64,000 bases of DNA from Mycobacterium sp. 236(2023) (GCF_029623955.1 NZ_JARSBP010000004.1:770207-834206); one strand, 5' to 3'. Positions 20,299-28,603 are shown, numbered from the stretch's first letter. Numbers and translations: made by a program. The notes: a model not told the origin generated them from the sequence alone.

Positions 20299-21939
20299 GT
20301 GACGCATCTATCAGCGTGGATGGGGGCGGGTGTACTCGCGGCAGGGGTGTCCGCCGCAGTGGTCGCAGGCGCCGACGTGGCGAGCGCCGACACCGGCGCG
20401 GCATCGGGATCGGATTCCAGTGCGAGCGCGACGAGCAAGCGAGACCGTCCCGGGGCCGGTGAATCTCGTTCGGGCGCAGACAATTCCGCAGGGTCGGACG
20501 CCAGCGGCGAAGCAACGCCGGATACCGACGACGCCGAGGCAGACCGCGACGCAGAGGGCGAGGACAAAGACGCCGCCGACGTCGAGGTCGACGACGAGGT
20601 AGAGGTCGACGACGAGGTAGAGGTCGACGACGAGGTAGAGGTCGACGACGAGGTAGAGGTCGATGAAGCCGATGTGGACGTCGACCCCGAAGAGGACTCA
20701 CGCATCGAGCAGCTGTCGGTCGAGCTGGAGTCCGAACCGACGCGAGCCAAGTGGGTCAAATCCTCCGAGGCGTCCGCGGCGCAGCCGGAAAGCGTGACGA
20801 CCGACGTCGCACCGCAGTCGCAGACCCAGCAGCAAGCCGCGCCGGCGCCGTCGAACGCATTCCAATCGCTGCTACTCGACATCATCGGCGTCGCCGTCAA
20901 ACTTGTCGCCGGGCCCCCGGTGGTGCACCGTGGCAGTGATGTCACCGTACGAACCTCGTCGCTGGAGATCACCGACGGGCGCAAGATCGCGGCTCATTGG
21001 TACTACCCCGACAGCGACGAGCCACCCCAGCGGTTGATCTTCCTTCAGCACGGCTACCTCGGCGTCAGTGCGATGTACAGCCGAACGGCGTCGTACCTGG
21101 CGGAGCGCACCAACAGCATCGTCGTCGTTCCGACCCACTCGTCGAATCGCTATGTCAAGGACGGTTTTTGGCTGGGCGATGACCAAGTTCACCGCGCCAC
21201 CGCGGACCTCTTCCTCGGAGCGCGAGAAGCGTTGACGGCCAGCGCGATGTCAGCCGGCTTCGCGCGCAGGTACGGCGCCGGGGTCGCGTTGCCGGACACG
21301 TTCGTCCTCGTCGGGCACTCGCTCGGCGCCGGCGTCGCAGCAGGCGCCGCGGGATACTACGCGGACGCAGTCACCGCGAGCGGTGCCGAAAACCATTTGG
21401 CGGGCGTGGTTTTCCTCGACGGCGCTCCCCCGCAGACATCACTGCCGGACGCACTGGTCAAGCTCGACGGCCTCGATTCGTACACGCCGGTTTTCGAACT
21501 GGGTGCGCCCAAACCGGTCCGCAATGTGGACGCGGCGCTCAACGCTCATCGGCCGGGGCATTTCAACGGGCTGATCCTGGACAAGGGCGAGCATCTCGAC
21601 GCGATGCAGGGCGGAACCAAGCTCATCGAGTTGGTGTCGTATCTGTACCAGGGATTCCCGACGGAACAGAACAAATCGGCTGCGCAGACGATCATCGCGG
21701 GCTGGGTCAACGACATCTTCGCCGGACGCATCGACGCATCGACAGGGACTTGCGAAGGCGGCGATTGCACAGGGCTCTACGGTGAATTCGGCGAGACACT
21801 ACCCATCGAGACGCCGAAGGGGCCGACGAGTGCGGCGGTGATCGGCGTGGCGGCGAGTCCCACGACAACTGAGTTTCAGCTGGCCTCCGTCACGTCAACC
21901 GCTCGCGCAGGCAAGCGACTGCTGCTCGTCAGACCTTGA
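20299..21939 (+). CDS. Secreted alpha/beta hydrolase with acidic tandem-repeat region
   Basis: A 546-aa exported protein. A signal peptide (MGAGVLAAGVSAAVVAGADVASA) is followed by about 170 residues rich in Asp, Glu, Ser and Ala, containing four copies of the hexapeptide EVDDEV encoded by an 18-base tandem repeat. The catalytic domain is an alpha/beta hydrolase: LIFLQHGYLGVSAMY forms the oxyanion region and VLVGHSLGAGVAAGA holds the nucleophile serine. DGAPPQTSLPDALV and KGEHLDAMQG probably carry the acid and histidine. An esterase or lipase role outside the membrane is likely. Its last 11 bases overlap the convergent methyltransferase gene. Confidence 0.85.
   Translation: MTHLSAWMGAGVLAAGVSAAVVAGADVASADTGAASGSDSSASATSKRDRPGAGESRSGADNSAGSDASGEATPDTDDAEADRDAEGEDKDAADVEVDDEVEVDDEVEVDDEVEVDDEVEVDEADVDVDPEEDSRIEQLSVELESEPTRAKWVKSSEASAAQPESVTTDVAPQSQTQQQAAPAPSNAFQSLLLDIIGVAVKLVAGPPVVHRGSDVTVRTSSLEITDGRKIAAHWYYPDSDEPPQRLIFLQHGYLGVSAMYSRTASYLAERTNSIVVVPTHSSNRYVKDGFWLGDDQVHRATADLFLGAREALTASAMSAGFARRYGAGVALPDTFVLVGHSLGAGVAAGAAGYYADAVTASGAENHLAGVVFLDGAPPQTSLPDALVKLDGLDSYTPVFELGAPKPVRNVDAALNAHRPGHFNGLILDKGEHLDAMQGGTKLIELVSYLYQGFPTEQNKSAAQTIIAGWVNDIFAGRIDASTGTCEGGDCTGLYGEFGETLPIETPKGPTSAAVIGVAASPTTTEFQLASVTSTARAGKRLLLVRP
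20584..20667 (+). repeat. 18-bp coding tandem repeat, four copies plus a partial fifth
   Basis: GAGGTCGACGACGAGGTA is repeated exactly at 20584, 20602, 20620 and 20638, with a degenerate partial copy running to 20667. Each unit encodes EVDDEV. Because the unit is a multiple of three, copy-number change would lengthen or shorten the acidic linker of the secreted hydrolase without shifting the frame. Confidence 0.95.
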
Positions 21940-22705
21940 CCGTCGGCGTCGTCAACGCGAAATAGGCGTAGCGACAGTCGAGCCGGTTTTCCGGCACGAG
22001 TGTGATGAGCCGTGGATCGAGTCCGTTGTCGGCGGCGAACTGCCAGAACTCCTCGATGCCGAACGTCGTGGTCGATGCCATGTTCCGGTCATAGGTCACG
22101 CCGGCGCGACCACGCGTTCGGCCTTCGGCGGTGTGGTACTTGACCTGAACCAGGGCCAATCCCCCTGGAACCAAGACATTCTTGGCGATGTCGAGGATGG
22201 CGCGGACCGCATCCACACCGGTCGTCAGTTCAAAGACGTAGAGGCACAGAAAGACGTCGCACGTATCGGTCAGCCCAGCGACAGCCTGCCCGGGATCGGC
22301 GAGGTCGATCACTCTCGTCTCGATCGGCGTTGCACACGTTTCCCGGACCTGCCGGACGCATTCGTCCAGGGTGTCCTGCGAGATGTCTGCGGCGATGAAC
22401 CGCTGTGCGTGCGGGGCGAACGCCACGGCATTCGCCCCGCCGCCGGCACCCCACTCCATCACCGTGCCGGGGCGGGGCAGCTGGAGGGCACGGGCGAATG
22501 TCTCGTAGATCGCCCAGTGGTCGCTGCCCACCTCGAGCCAGGCTTCGTCGCCGATGCCGCGGCGCCAATGCGAGTTGGCCTCCCAGGCGGAATCGGCGGG
22601 TGCCGACCAGTAGCGGGAAGCTTGACCGGCGATCCGGTCCTTGAACCGACGCCCTCCCACCACCGCCGCCGCCGACGAAAGAAATCGCTCCCCTCGCAAC
22701 GCCAT
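21929..22705 (-). CDS. Class I SAM-dependent methyltransferase
   Basis: A 258-aa soluble protein with a Rossmann-like methyltransferase core. Motif I is VMEWGAGGGANAVAFA; the acidic end of strand 2 follows in RFIAADISQDTLDEC, and DVFLCLYVFELTTGVD gives the post-motif region. The final part of the chain (GIEEFWQFAADNGLDPRLI) is typical of small-molecule methyltransferases. The acceptor substrate cannot be inferred. The gene is monocistronic and overlaps the convergent hydrolase gene by 11 bases. Confidence 0.8.
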   Translation of the reverse strand: MALRGERFLSSAAAVVGGRRFKDRIAGQASRYWSAPADSAWEANSHWRRGIGDEAWLEVGSDHWAIYETFARALQLPRPGTVMEWGAGGGANAVAFAPHAQRFIAADISQDTLDECVRQVRETCATPIETRVIDLADPGQAVAGLTDTCDVFLCLYVFELTTGVDAVRAILDIAKNVLVPGGLALVQVKYHTAEGRTRGRAGVTYDRNMASTTTFGIEEFWQFAADNGLDPRLITLVPENRLDCRYAYFALTTPTVKV

Positions 22706-22833
22706 GACACTTTCCCCCGTTCAACGGCCTGCTTTCGATTGGGTTGACAATAGCCAGCTTCGCGTTGATAGACCACCGCAGACGACGTGAACCCGCACGG
22801 CGACATGCCCCGGGTCGGTGCCAGAATCATCAC

Positions 22834-23883
22834 GTGCCCCAATCCAGCTACCTGTCGCCGGAATGGGCGCACTCGGCGCTGCTGCTGATCGACGTCCACA
22901 ACGATTTCGTGTCGGGCTCGAGCGCGATCGCCGGAACCGCCGAGCAGCTCCCGGCGATGGCCCGGCTCGCCGCGGCGTTTCGCGCCGCGGGGCGGCCCAT
23001 CGTCCACGTCGTGCGCCTCTACGTCCCCGGTGGCTCCGATGTCGACGCGGTACGCCGTGCGGCGGTCGAGTCGGGGGCGATGATCGCCGCGCCAGGAACC
23101 GCGGGCTCGCAGATCCTCGCCGAAGTACTGCCACGCCCAGTCGAATTGGACGCTGACGCTCTCCTGGGGAGCGAAGTCCAACCCATCGGTCGCAACGAGT
23201 TCATCCTGTCCAAGCCACGGTGGTCTGCGTTCTTCCGGACGGCCCTGGACACCCACCTGCGCTTGCTCGAGGTCTCCACGGTCGTCGTCGCCGGATGCAA
23301 CTTGCCGAACTGTCCGCGCGCCACGCTCTTCGACGCATCGGAGCTCGACTACCGGACAGTCCTCGTCCCTGACGCGACCTCGCAGGGCACCGCAGAACGC
23401 CTTGCGGACCTGTACGCCATCGGGGTCAATCTCATCGACACCGACTCTGTCGTCGAATCACTTGGGGCGCAGCCGGATACGGTGCCGGCGATCAACATCG
23501 TCGCCGCGGTGATCGTCGACGACACCGGTAGAGCACTCCTCGTACGCAAGCGCGGCACGACGGCCTTCATGCAACCAGGCGGCAAGGTCGATGCTGGGGA
23601 GACGGCAGTGGACGCGCTGCACCGCGAGCTTCTGGAGGAGCTCGCCGTCAGGGTCACGGCATCCGATGTCCGGTCGCTCGGCAAGCGCGTCGCCGCCGCG
23701 GCCAACGAGCCGGGACACCTGGTGCATGCCGATCTGTTCATGGTGACGTTGCGTGGCGACCCGGTCGCTTCGGCTGAGATCGACGAGATCGCGTGGATCG
23801 ATCCACGTGAACCCGGAGACATCGAGCTCGCACCGCTGACGCGGGGCGCCGTGTTCGACCTTCTTCGCAGCGAGACACGCTGA
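22834..23883 (+). CDS. Isochorismatase-like cysteine hydrolase fused to a C-terminal Nudix domain
   Basis: A 349-aa two-domain protein. Residues 1-205 form an isochorismatase-like hydrolase with a complete triad: Asp in LLLIDVHNDFVSGSS, Lys in LSKPRWSAFFRT and the nucleophile Cys in GCNLPNCPRAT. Residues 210-349 are a Nudix domain with GKVDAGETAVDALHRE followed by LLEELAV; the usual glycine late in the Nudix box is Ala here, but the RE..EE metal-binding residues are kept. The start is the GTG at 22834. The domain pair suggests a salvage or housecleaning role on an amide and a nucleoside diphosphate derivative, for example in NAD metabolism, but this is inference. Confidence 0.85.
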   Translation: MPQSSYLSPEWAHSALLLIDVHNDFVSGSSAIAGTAEQLPAMARLAAAFRAAGRPIVHVVRLYVPGGSDVDAVRRAAVESGAMIAAPGTAGSQILAEVLPRPVELDADALLGSEVQPIGRNEFILSKPRWSAFFRTALDTHLRLLEVSTVVVAGCNLPNCPRATLFDASELDYRTVLVPDATSQGTAERLADLYAIGVNLIDTDSVVESLGAQPDTVPAINIVAAVIVDDTGRALLVRKRGTTAFMQPGGKVDAGETAVDALHRELLEELAVRVTASDVRSLGKRVAAAANEPGHLVHADLFMVTLRGDPVASAEIDEIAWIDPREPGDIELAPLTRGAVFDLLRSETR

Positions 23884-23919
23884 CCGATGATTCTTCTGCG
23901 CCAGGATGGTCTGTAAGCC

Positions 23920-24483
23920 ATGCGGAAACTGACTTTTGGCATGAACGTGAGTTTGGACGGCTACATCGCGGCGCCCGGTGACGATATCGGTTGGAGCGTG
24001 CCGAGCGATGAGTTGTTCCAGTGGTGGTCCGACCGTGTGGGGGCGACGGTCCTGGCTCTGTACGGGCGCAAACTCTGGGAGACGATGAGCTCCTACTGGC
24101 CGACCGCCGACCAACAGCCCGGCATCACACCGGCGGAGGCGGAGTACGCGCACCGCTGGTGTGCCATGCCGAAGGTGGTGTTCTCGTCGACGACCGCCGC
24201 GGTCGACGGGAACGCCCGGCTGGTCACCGGCGACGCGGTCGCCGAGATCACCCGGCTCAAAGCCGAAGAGGGCGGACCGATGGACATCGGCGGCGCCACA
24301 CTCGCTGCGTCAGCCATGCGGGCCGGGCTGATCGACGAGTACGTGTTGGCCACCGCACCGGTTCTGGTGGGCGGCGGTACACCGTTTTTCACGGCCCTGG
24401 ACAATTGGGTGAACCTGAAGTTGGTGGAGACCTTGACGTTTCCCGACGGCGTGATCCTCAACAGGTACGAGACTCGGCGGTAA
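23920..24483 (+). CDS. Dihydrofolate reductase-like protein (RibD C-terminal family)
   Basis: A 187-aa reductase of the YyaP/YwjB group. The N-terminus KLTFGMNVSLDGYIAAPGDD is the family hallmark, and VLVGGGTPFF near the end forms the nucleotide-binding loop. These proteins share the fold of the riboflavin-biosynthesis reductase and of DHFR but usually have unknown physiological substrates. It starts 36 bases after the isochorismatase-Nudix gene in the same direction, so the two may be cotranscribed. Confidence 0.85.
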   Translation: MRKLTFGMNVSLDGYIAAPGDDIGWSVPSDELFQWWSDRVGATVLALYGRKLWETMSSYWPTADQQPGITPAEAEYAHRWCAMPKVVFSSTTAAVDGNARLVTGDAVAEITRLKAEEGGPMDIGGATLAASAMRAGLIDEYVLATAPVLVGGGTPFFTALDNWVNLKLVETLTFPDGVILNRYETRR

Positions 24484-24561
24484 CGGCCCCCGAGCATTGC
24501 ATGGATGCCATCAGGCGCAGGCGGATACGGCGGCCACGCCTTTCCGCAACCCTTAGATCTG

Positions 24562-25353
24562 CTAGGGGCTGCTCTGCAGCGTGCGGATGACTTGGAGCAG
24601 TGGTTCAGGAACGGTGGACACCGCGCCGACGTAGGGGTGGGACAGTTCGACGACAAGAAACAATTGCGCTCCGACGAGCGTGCCGATGATGGCGACCATG
24701 GCGTAGTGATTGGACGCCTTCTCGACGCCGTAGATGATCGCGCACCCCAAGAGCAGACCGCTGGTGACGAAGATGACCGCCCACAGCGACCACGGCGGGC
24801 CCGTGTCGGTGCGCGCCTGAAGGATGCGTTCAGCGCGGTTCTTGCTGACGTCGTTCAAGTTGCTGAATGATGTTGAGAGAAGCGTCTTCTGAGCTTCGGT
24901 GCGGGGTTCAACGTTCTCGTAGGCGGCGTAGAGCCGGTTCAGTGCTTGGTCGGCGGCTGGGTAGGACCGGCCTTCGTTGATCTCGTCCCATTCAGTGATC
25001 GCTGCTTGCTCGTATTCGAGCAGGCTCTGCCGAATGCGATCTCTGTCGGGCTGATCGAAGATATGGGAGTCCCTAGCCAGTTGAGCACCGGCGGTCCCCT
25101 CGGTGCGCACGAGGTCATCGGCGTGGCTGATCTGGCCCCACATCGCCGACACGACGAAGCCGATGAAGAAAGCGAACACGAAGCCGACAACGCCGAAGGC
25201 GAACTTGGTGACGTCGTTGTGCTCTTCACCGCGCAGGTTCGGGAAGCGCCGCCGGACCACAAACTGGATGACGATGGCTATCCCCGCTGTGAAGGCGACG
25301 ATCAAGAGCAACAGCAGCCAGGAAGGCACGTGCGAAACCAGCCACTGACTCAC
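24562..25353 (-). CDS. DUF4239-family membrane protein
   Basis: A 263-aa protein with membrane helices near residues 10-33, 50-72, 188-208 and 216-235, leaving a central soluble helical region (about 75-180) that includes RDSHIFDQPDRDRIRQSLLE. This two-plus-two helix layout with a cytoplasmic helical bundle is typical of DUF4239 proteins, which are distant relatives of bestrophin-type channels; the function is unknown. It is monocistronic and convergent with the reductase gene. Confidence 0.75.
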   Translation of the reverse strand: MSQWLVSHVPSWLLLLLIVAFTAGIAIVIQFVVRRRFPNLRGEEHNDVTKFAFGVVGFVFAFFIGFVVSAMWGQISHADDLVRTEGTAGAQLARDSHIFDQPDRDRIRQSLLEYEQAAITEWDEINEGRSYPAADQALNRLYAAYENVEPRTEAQKTLLSTSFSNLNDVSKNRAERILQARTDTGPPWSLWAVIFVTSGLLLGCAIIYGVEKASNHYAMVAIIGTLVGAQLFLVVELSHPYVGAVSTVPEPLLQVIRTLQSSP

Positions 25354-25448
25354 ATATCCCCCTGGTGCTCAGCCATGTGCGCCGGCTCGGACGCGGTCGG
25401 CGTTCCGACTCTAGGGGCGAGGTGTCTGGGATGGTGCGGTTATCGGGA

Positions 25449-25859
25449 CTATGGTTTGACGCCGAGTGCGGCGAGAAGCGTCCGCACATGAGCTTCGATC
25501 TCGTCGCGAATGGGACGGACGTCTGCGACACCTCGGCCGGCGGGGTCGGCGAGTTCCCAGTTTTCGTAGCGCTTGCCGGGAATGTAGGGGCATTCATCGC
25601 CGCAGCCCATGGTGACCACGACGTCGACGGTTTCGACGATGTCGTGGGTCCAGCGTTGTGGCTGCGCGGCCGAGATGTCGATGCCCTTCTCCGCCATGGC
25701 GGCAACGGCGGCGGGGTTAACCCGGTCGGCGGGCTCTGAACCCGCCGAGTACACCGCGGCGCGATCTCCGGCAAGGTGGCGAAAAAAGCCCATCGCCATT
25801 TGGGAGCGTCCCGCGTTGTGGGTGCACAGAAACAGCACTGCGGGTTTGGGATCCGTCAT
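25449..25859 (-). CDS. arsC: Arsenate reductase ArsC, low-molecular-weight phosphatase type
   Basis: A 136-aa arsenate reductase. The phosphatase-like loop is CTHNAGRSQMA (Cys12, Arg18), and the redox cysteines follow in MGCGDECPYIPGKRYENW. This class reduces arsenate to arsenite with thioredoxin or mycothiol/mycoredoxin; the conserved DPAG motif is also present. I start at the ATG at 25859, which overlaps the stop of acr3 by four bases; the longer frame upstream is the antisense/out-of-frame part of acr3. Being last in cadI-acr3-arsC it supplies arsenite to the exporter. Confidence 0.92.
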   Translation of the reverse strand: MTDPKPAVLFLCTHNAGRSQMAMGFFRHLAGDRAAVYSAGSEPADRVNPAAVAAMAEKGIDISAAQPQRWTHDIVETVDVVVTMGCGDECPYIPGKRYENWELADPAGRGVADVRPIRDEIEAHVRTLLAALGVKP

Positions 25860-26953
25860 GGAGTGGGCGCCGTTCGGTGGTCGGCGTCGTTTGCGAATCT
25901 GCGGCGCAGGCGCAGTGATACGTAGACCAGCGCGACGAGGACGGGGACCTCGATGAGTGGCCCGACGACTCCGGCCAAGGCTTGGCCGGAGGTGGCGCCG
26001 TAGGTCGCGATGGCGACGGCGATGGCGAGTTCGAAGTTGTTGCCCGCGGCGGTGAAGGCCAGCGTCGCTGTGCGGGCGTACCCCAGCCCGAGGGCGGCGC
26101 CGAGGAGGTATCCTCCGCCCCACATGATGGCGAAGTAGATGAGCAGCGGAACCGCGATGCGCACGACATCGAGGGGGCGGCTGGTGATCTGCTCGCCTTG
26201 CAGCGCGAACAAGATGACAATGGTGAACAGTAGCCCGTAAAGCGCCCACGGCCCGACCGCGGGCAGGAAGCGTGTCTCGTACCAGGACCGTCCCTTGAAC
26301 TTTTCGCCTGCCCGCCGTGACAGGTATCCGGCCAGCAGTGGGATGCCGAGGAAGATGAGCACTGATTGCGCGATCTCCCACGGTGAGGCGCTGATCGAGG
26401 CGGTTTCGAGTCCGAGACATCCCGGTAGCACTGCAAGGTAGAACCAGCCGAGCACCGCGAACATGACGACCTGGAACAGCGAGTTGAGTGCGACGAGCAC
26501 CGCGGCGGCTTCGCGGTCACCGCAGGCAAGGTCGTTCCAGATGATCACCATCGCGATGCAACGGGCGACGCCAACGATGATCAGGCCGGTTCGATACTCG
26601 GGAAGGTCGGGGACCAACAGCCAGGCGAGGGCGAACATCAGCGCAGGGCCGAGGACCCAGTTCAGAGCCAGCGAGCTGATGAGGAGTCTGCGGTCACTGG
26701 TGACGGTCTCGAGGCGGTCATAGCGGACTTTGGCCAGCACCGGGTACATCATGATCAGCAGGCCGAGGGCGATCGGGATCGAGATTCCCTGTATCTGCAC
26801 ACTGTTCAGTGCGACGTCGAGGCCGGGGATAAGTCGGCCGAGCAGCAAGCCCGCGACCATCGCCAGGCCGATCCATAGCGGCAGGAACCGGTCAAGCGTC
26901 GCGAGCTTCCCGACGACGGCGGTGTCGGTATCCGAGTCCATGGGCTGGATCAT
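25856..26953 (-). CDS. acr3: Arsenite efflux permease, ACR3 family
   Basis: A 365-aa membrane exporter with about ten helices. It begins after a short cytoplasmic segment with LDRFLPLWIGLAMVAGLLLG, and contains the conserved VGVARCIAMVIIWNDLACGD stretch, whose cysteine is essential in characterised ACR3 proteins. GNNFELAIAVAIATYG is the matching second-half motif. It expels arsenite from the cytoplasm. The ATG overlaps the cadI stop and the stop overlaps the arsC start, each by four bases, so all three are translated together. Confidence 0.94.
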   Translation of the reverse strand: MIQPMDSDTDTAVVGKLATLDRFLPLWIGLAMVAGLLLGRLIPGLDVALNSVQIQGISIPIALGLLIMMYPVLAKVRYDRLETVTSDRRLLISSLALNWVLGPALMFALAWLLVPDLPEYRTGLIIVGVARCIAMVIIWNDLACGDREAAAVLVALNSLFQVVMFAVLGWFYLAVLPGCLGLETASISASPWEIAQSVLIFLGIPLLAGYLSRRAGEKFKGRSWYETRFLPAVGPWALYGLLFTIVILFALQGEQITSRPLDVVRIAVPLLIYFAIMWGGGYLLGAALGLGYARTATLAFTAAGNNFELAIAVAIATYGATSGQALAGVVGPLIEVPVLVALVYVSLRLRRRFANDADHRTAPTP

Positions 26954-27411
26954 GGTGTCGTGCTGGGTGCGGCGTCGACCGCCGACGTGCAGCAGGTTCC
27001 GTTGGCACCGTCATCGCCTAGGGCGATCGAACCCTGTCCGAAGGTGTCCGAGTCGCTCAGCACGGTGTAGACCTCCCACTTCTCCCCCGCGGGTCCGGTG
27101 ACCCACACCTTGTCCTGGGTGGCGAAGCAGCACGTGGTGCCGATCTCTTCTTCGGTGAACATACCCTCGGTGGTCAGGCGGGCGATCTCGGCGTGGACGG
27201 CGTCGCTGGACTCGACCTCGATGCCGAGGTGGTTCAAAGTGCCGCCGTGGCCCGGGTTTTCGATCAGGACGAGTTTCAACGGTGGCTCGGTCACCGTGAA
27301 GTTCGCATACCCCGGCTTGACCTTGGCGGGGGCAGTGTTGAACAGCTTCGAATAGAAGGCGATAGCGTCGTCGAGGTTGTCGACATTGAGGGCGAGCTGG
27401 GCGCGGGACAT
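26950..27411 (-). CDS. cadI: ArsI/CadI-family metalloid resistance protein (VOC fold)
   Basis: A 153-aa glyoxalase/VOC-fold protein very close to M. tuberculosis CadI. It opens MSRAQLALNVDNLDDAIAFY; the metal-ligand histidine is in GGTLNHLGIEV (His61) and the glutamate in KWEVYTV (Glu113). The vicinal Cys94-Cys95 pair in IGTTCCFATQDKVWV is the arsenic-binding pair of ArsI C-As lyases, which demethylate organoarsenicals. A further Cys140-Cys141 pair lies near the C-terminus. First gene of cadI-acr3-arsC; it diverges from arsR across a 97-base promoter region. Whether it is a lyase or only a metal-inducible protein cannot be decided here. Confidence 0.92.
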   Translation of the reverse strand: MSRAQLALNVDNLDDAIAFYSKLFNTAPAKVKPGYANFTVTEPPLKLVLIENPGHGGTLNHLGIEVESSDAVHAEIARLTTEGMFTEEEIGTTCCFATQDKVWVTGPAGEKWEVYTVLSDSDTFGQGSIALGDDGANGTCCTSAVDAAPSTTP

Positions 27412-27508
27412 GGCGACCTCCAGAACCTGTGTGACTTATGTCGAACTGGTATGCATCAGAATGGCAACCTCTTCGATATATGTCAATATGGTGTGGCAGA
27501 CTGTCTTC
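27412..27508. promoter_or_regulatory. Divergent arsR/cadI promoter-operator region
   Basis: The 97 bases between the divergent genes are AT-richer than the flanks. On the minus strand a perfect TTGACA (27481-27486) lies 17 bases from CATTCT (27458-27463), a fair promoter for cadI. The -35 sits within an AT-rich, imperfectly symmetric stretch (TTCGATATATGTCAATATGG, 27472-27491) that would suit ArsR binding, so repressor and polymerase sites probably overlap. Confidence 0.5.
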
Positions 27509-27868
27509 ATGCCAAAGGCACTGCCCGTCGTGGACATCTCCGAACCCGTATGTTGCTCACCGGTTGCAGCGGGCCCCGTCGGCGACGAGGCCGCGCTGGA
27601 GATTGCGTTGCGACTCAAGGCGCTTGCTGACCCGGTTCGGGTGAAGCTGGTGTCATTGCTGTTCAGTTCCGGCGAGGGCGAGGTCTGCAGTTGCGACCTG
27701 GCTACCGCCGTCGGACTCAGCGAATCGACTGTCAGCCATCACCTTTCGCAGCTGCGCCGCGCCGGGCTCGTGGAATCCGAACGGCGTGGCATGAACGTCT
27801 ATCACCGCCCGCGCAGAGAATCGCTGGTCGCACTATGCACCGTGCTCGACCCCAACTGCTGCCGTTAG
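27509..27868 (+). CDS. arsR: ArsR/SmtB-family metalloid-responsive repressor
   Basis: A 119-aa winged-helix repressor. The recognition helix region is LATAVGLSESTVSHHLSQLR, and the wing follows in AGLVESERRGMNVYH. Candidate thiol ligands are Cys15-Cys16 near the N-terminus, Cys60/Cys62 in EVCSCDL just before the DNA-binding helices, and Cys117-Cys118 in the last residues. EVCSCDL corresponds to the classical ELCVCDL arsenite sensor. I chose the ATG at 27509; a longer in-frame extension covers the operator and is unlikely. It faces away from cadI-acr3-arsC and should repress that operon and itself. Confidence 0.92.
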   Translation: MPKALPVVDISEPVCCSPVAAGPVGDEAALEIALRLKALADPVRVKLVSLLFSSGEGEVCSCDLATAVGLSESTVSHHLSQLRRAGLVESERRGMNVYHRPRRESLVALCTVLDPNCCR

Positions 27869-27892
27869 CGCAGTTCGCCTTCCCCGCGCCGG

Positions 27893-28294
27893 TTAAGCGT
27901 CGAACAAGGTGATGGCATCGTTGAGGGTTGGACAGGTGGGGATGACGTTGGTCAGACCGACGATGTGGAGTGGACGACTGGTGGCGCGGCCTTCGGCGAC
28001 GATGGCGAATCCGCCCGAGTGAATCATCTGTTCGTGGGCGTCGATGAGCACGGACATTCCGGCCGAGCCGAGATAGTCAACTCCCGTCAGATCCGCGATG
28101 AGCGCCCGAGGAGCGCTGGCCACCGCCTGTACGACTGCGTGCTGCAGGGCAGGCGCGGTGAACGCGTCGAGATCGCCGGTCACCGATAGCACTGCGATGT
28201 CGCCTCGGTCGAAGCGAACGACTGAGCAGAGCGCAGACTCGGGTGTTGCCGGTGCGGGCTGGTCGGAGTTCACGTGATCCTCCGGTGTCGACAT
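27893..28294 (-). CDS. STAS-domain anti-sigma factor antagonist
   Basis: A 133-aa single STAS domain. LSVTGDLDAFTAPALQHAVV and DLTGVDYLGSAGMSVLI are the two diagnostic segments; the serine of LGSAG sits where SpoIIAA-type proteins are phosphorylated. Such proteins bind and sequester an anti-sigma kinase when unphosphorylated, releasing a stress sigma factor. No anti-sigma or sigma gene is adjacent. The nearest recognised regulator is the GAF-ANTAR gene about 300 bases upstream on the same strand. The first 25 residues are a disordered Pro/Glu/Ser tail. Confidence 0.85.
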   Translation of the reverse strand: MSTPEDHVNSDQPAPATPESALCSVVRFDRGDIAVLSVTGDLDAFTAPALQHAVVQAVASAPRALIADLTGVDYLGSAGMSVLIDAHEQMIHSGGFAIVAEGRATSRPLHIVGLTNVIPTCPTLNDAITLFDA

Positions 28295-28307
28295 GCGAGT
28301 ACCACGT

Positions 28308-28559
28308 TCAACGCAGCCAAAGCCGAAACTTTCGACAGCTGCAGTGCGCGCAATACGGATTGTGGGCGCTGCGAGGGCAGCCGCACTCGCACACGTTGTC
28401 TTTGCGAGATAGGCGAAAGTCCGACCTGCTCTGCCGGCAGCCGTTGATGTGGAAGCGAAAACGCGAGGCTTCGCGCGAAACGCTGCGCCGACGCTGGCTA
28501 CTTAACGCCGGGCCGCTGTGCGCAGCGTCCCATTTCCGGGGAGGTCGGATGCGGCCCAT
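28308..28559 (-). CDS. Candidate small Cys-rich zinc-ribbon-like protein
   Basis: A reading frame of at most 83 codons. Its last 30 residues carry CECGCPRSAHNPYCAHCSC followed by RKF. The C-x-C-G...H...C-x-x-C-x-C spacing is that of small zinc-binding actinobacterial proteins. The N-terminal part is Arg/Ser-rich and the true start may be later. It fills most of the 309-base gap between the STAS gene and the GAF-ANTAR gene, on the same strand. There is no clear ribosome site, so this is a suggestion only. Confidence 0.35.
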   Translation of the reverse strand: MGRIRPPRKWDAAHSGPALSSQRRRSVSREASRFRFHINGCRQSRSDFRLSRKDNVCECGCPRSAHNPYCAHCSCRKFRLWLR

Positions 28560-28603
28560 CGTCAGTCCTCCCGGGAAATCTGGGGTTGTTCGTTGTCGTC
28601 GGG

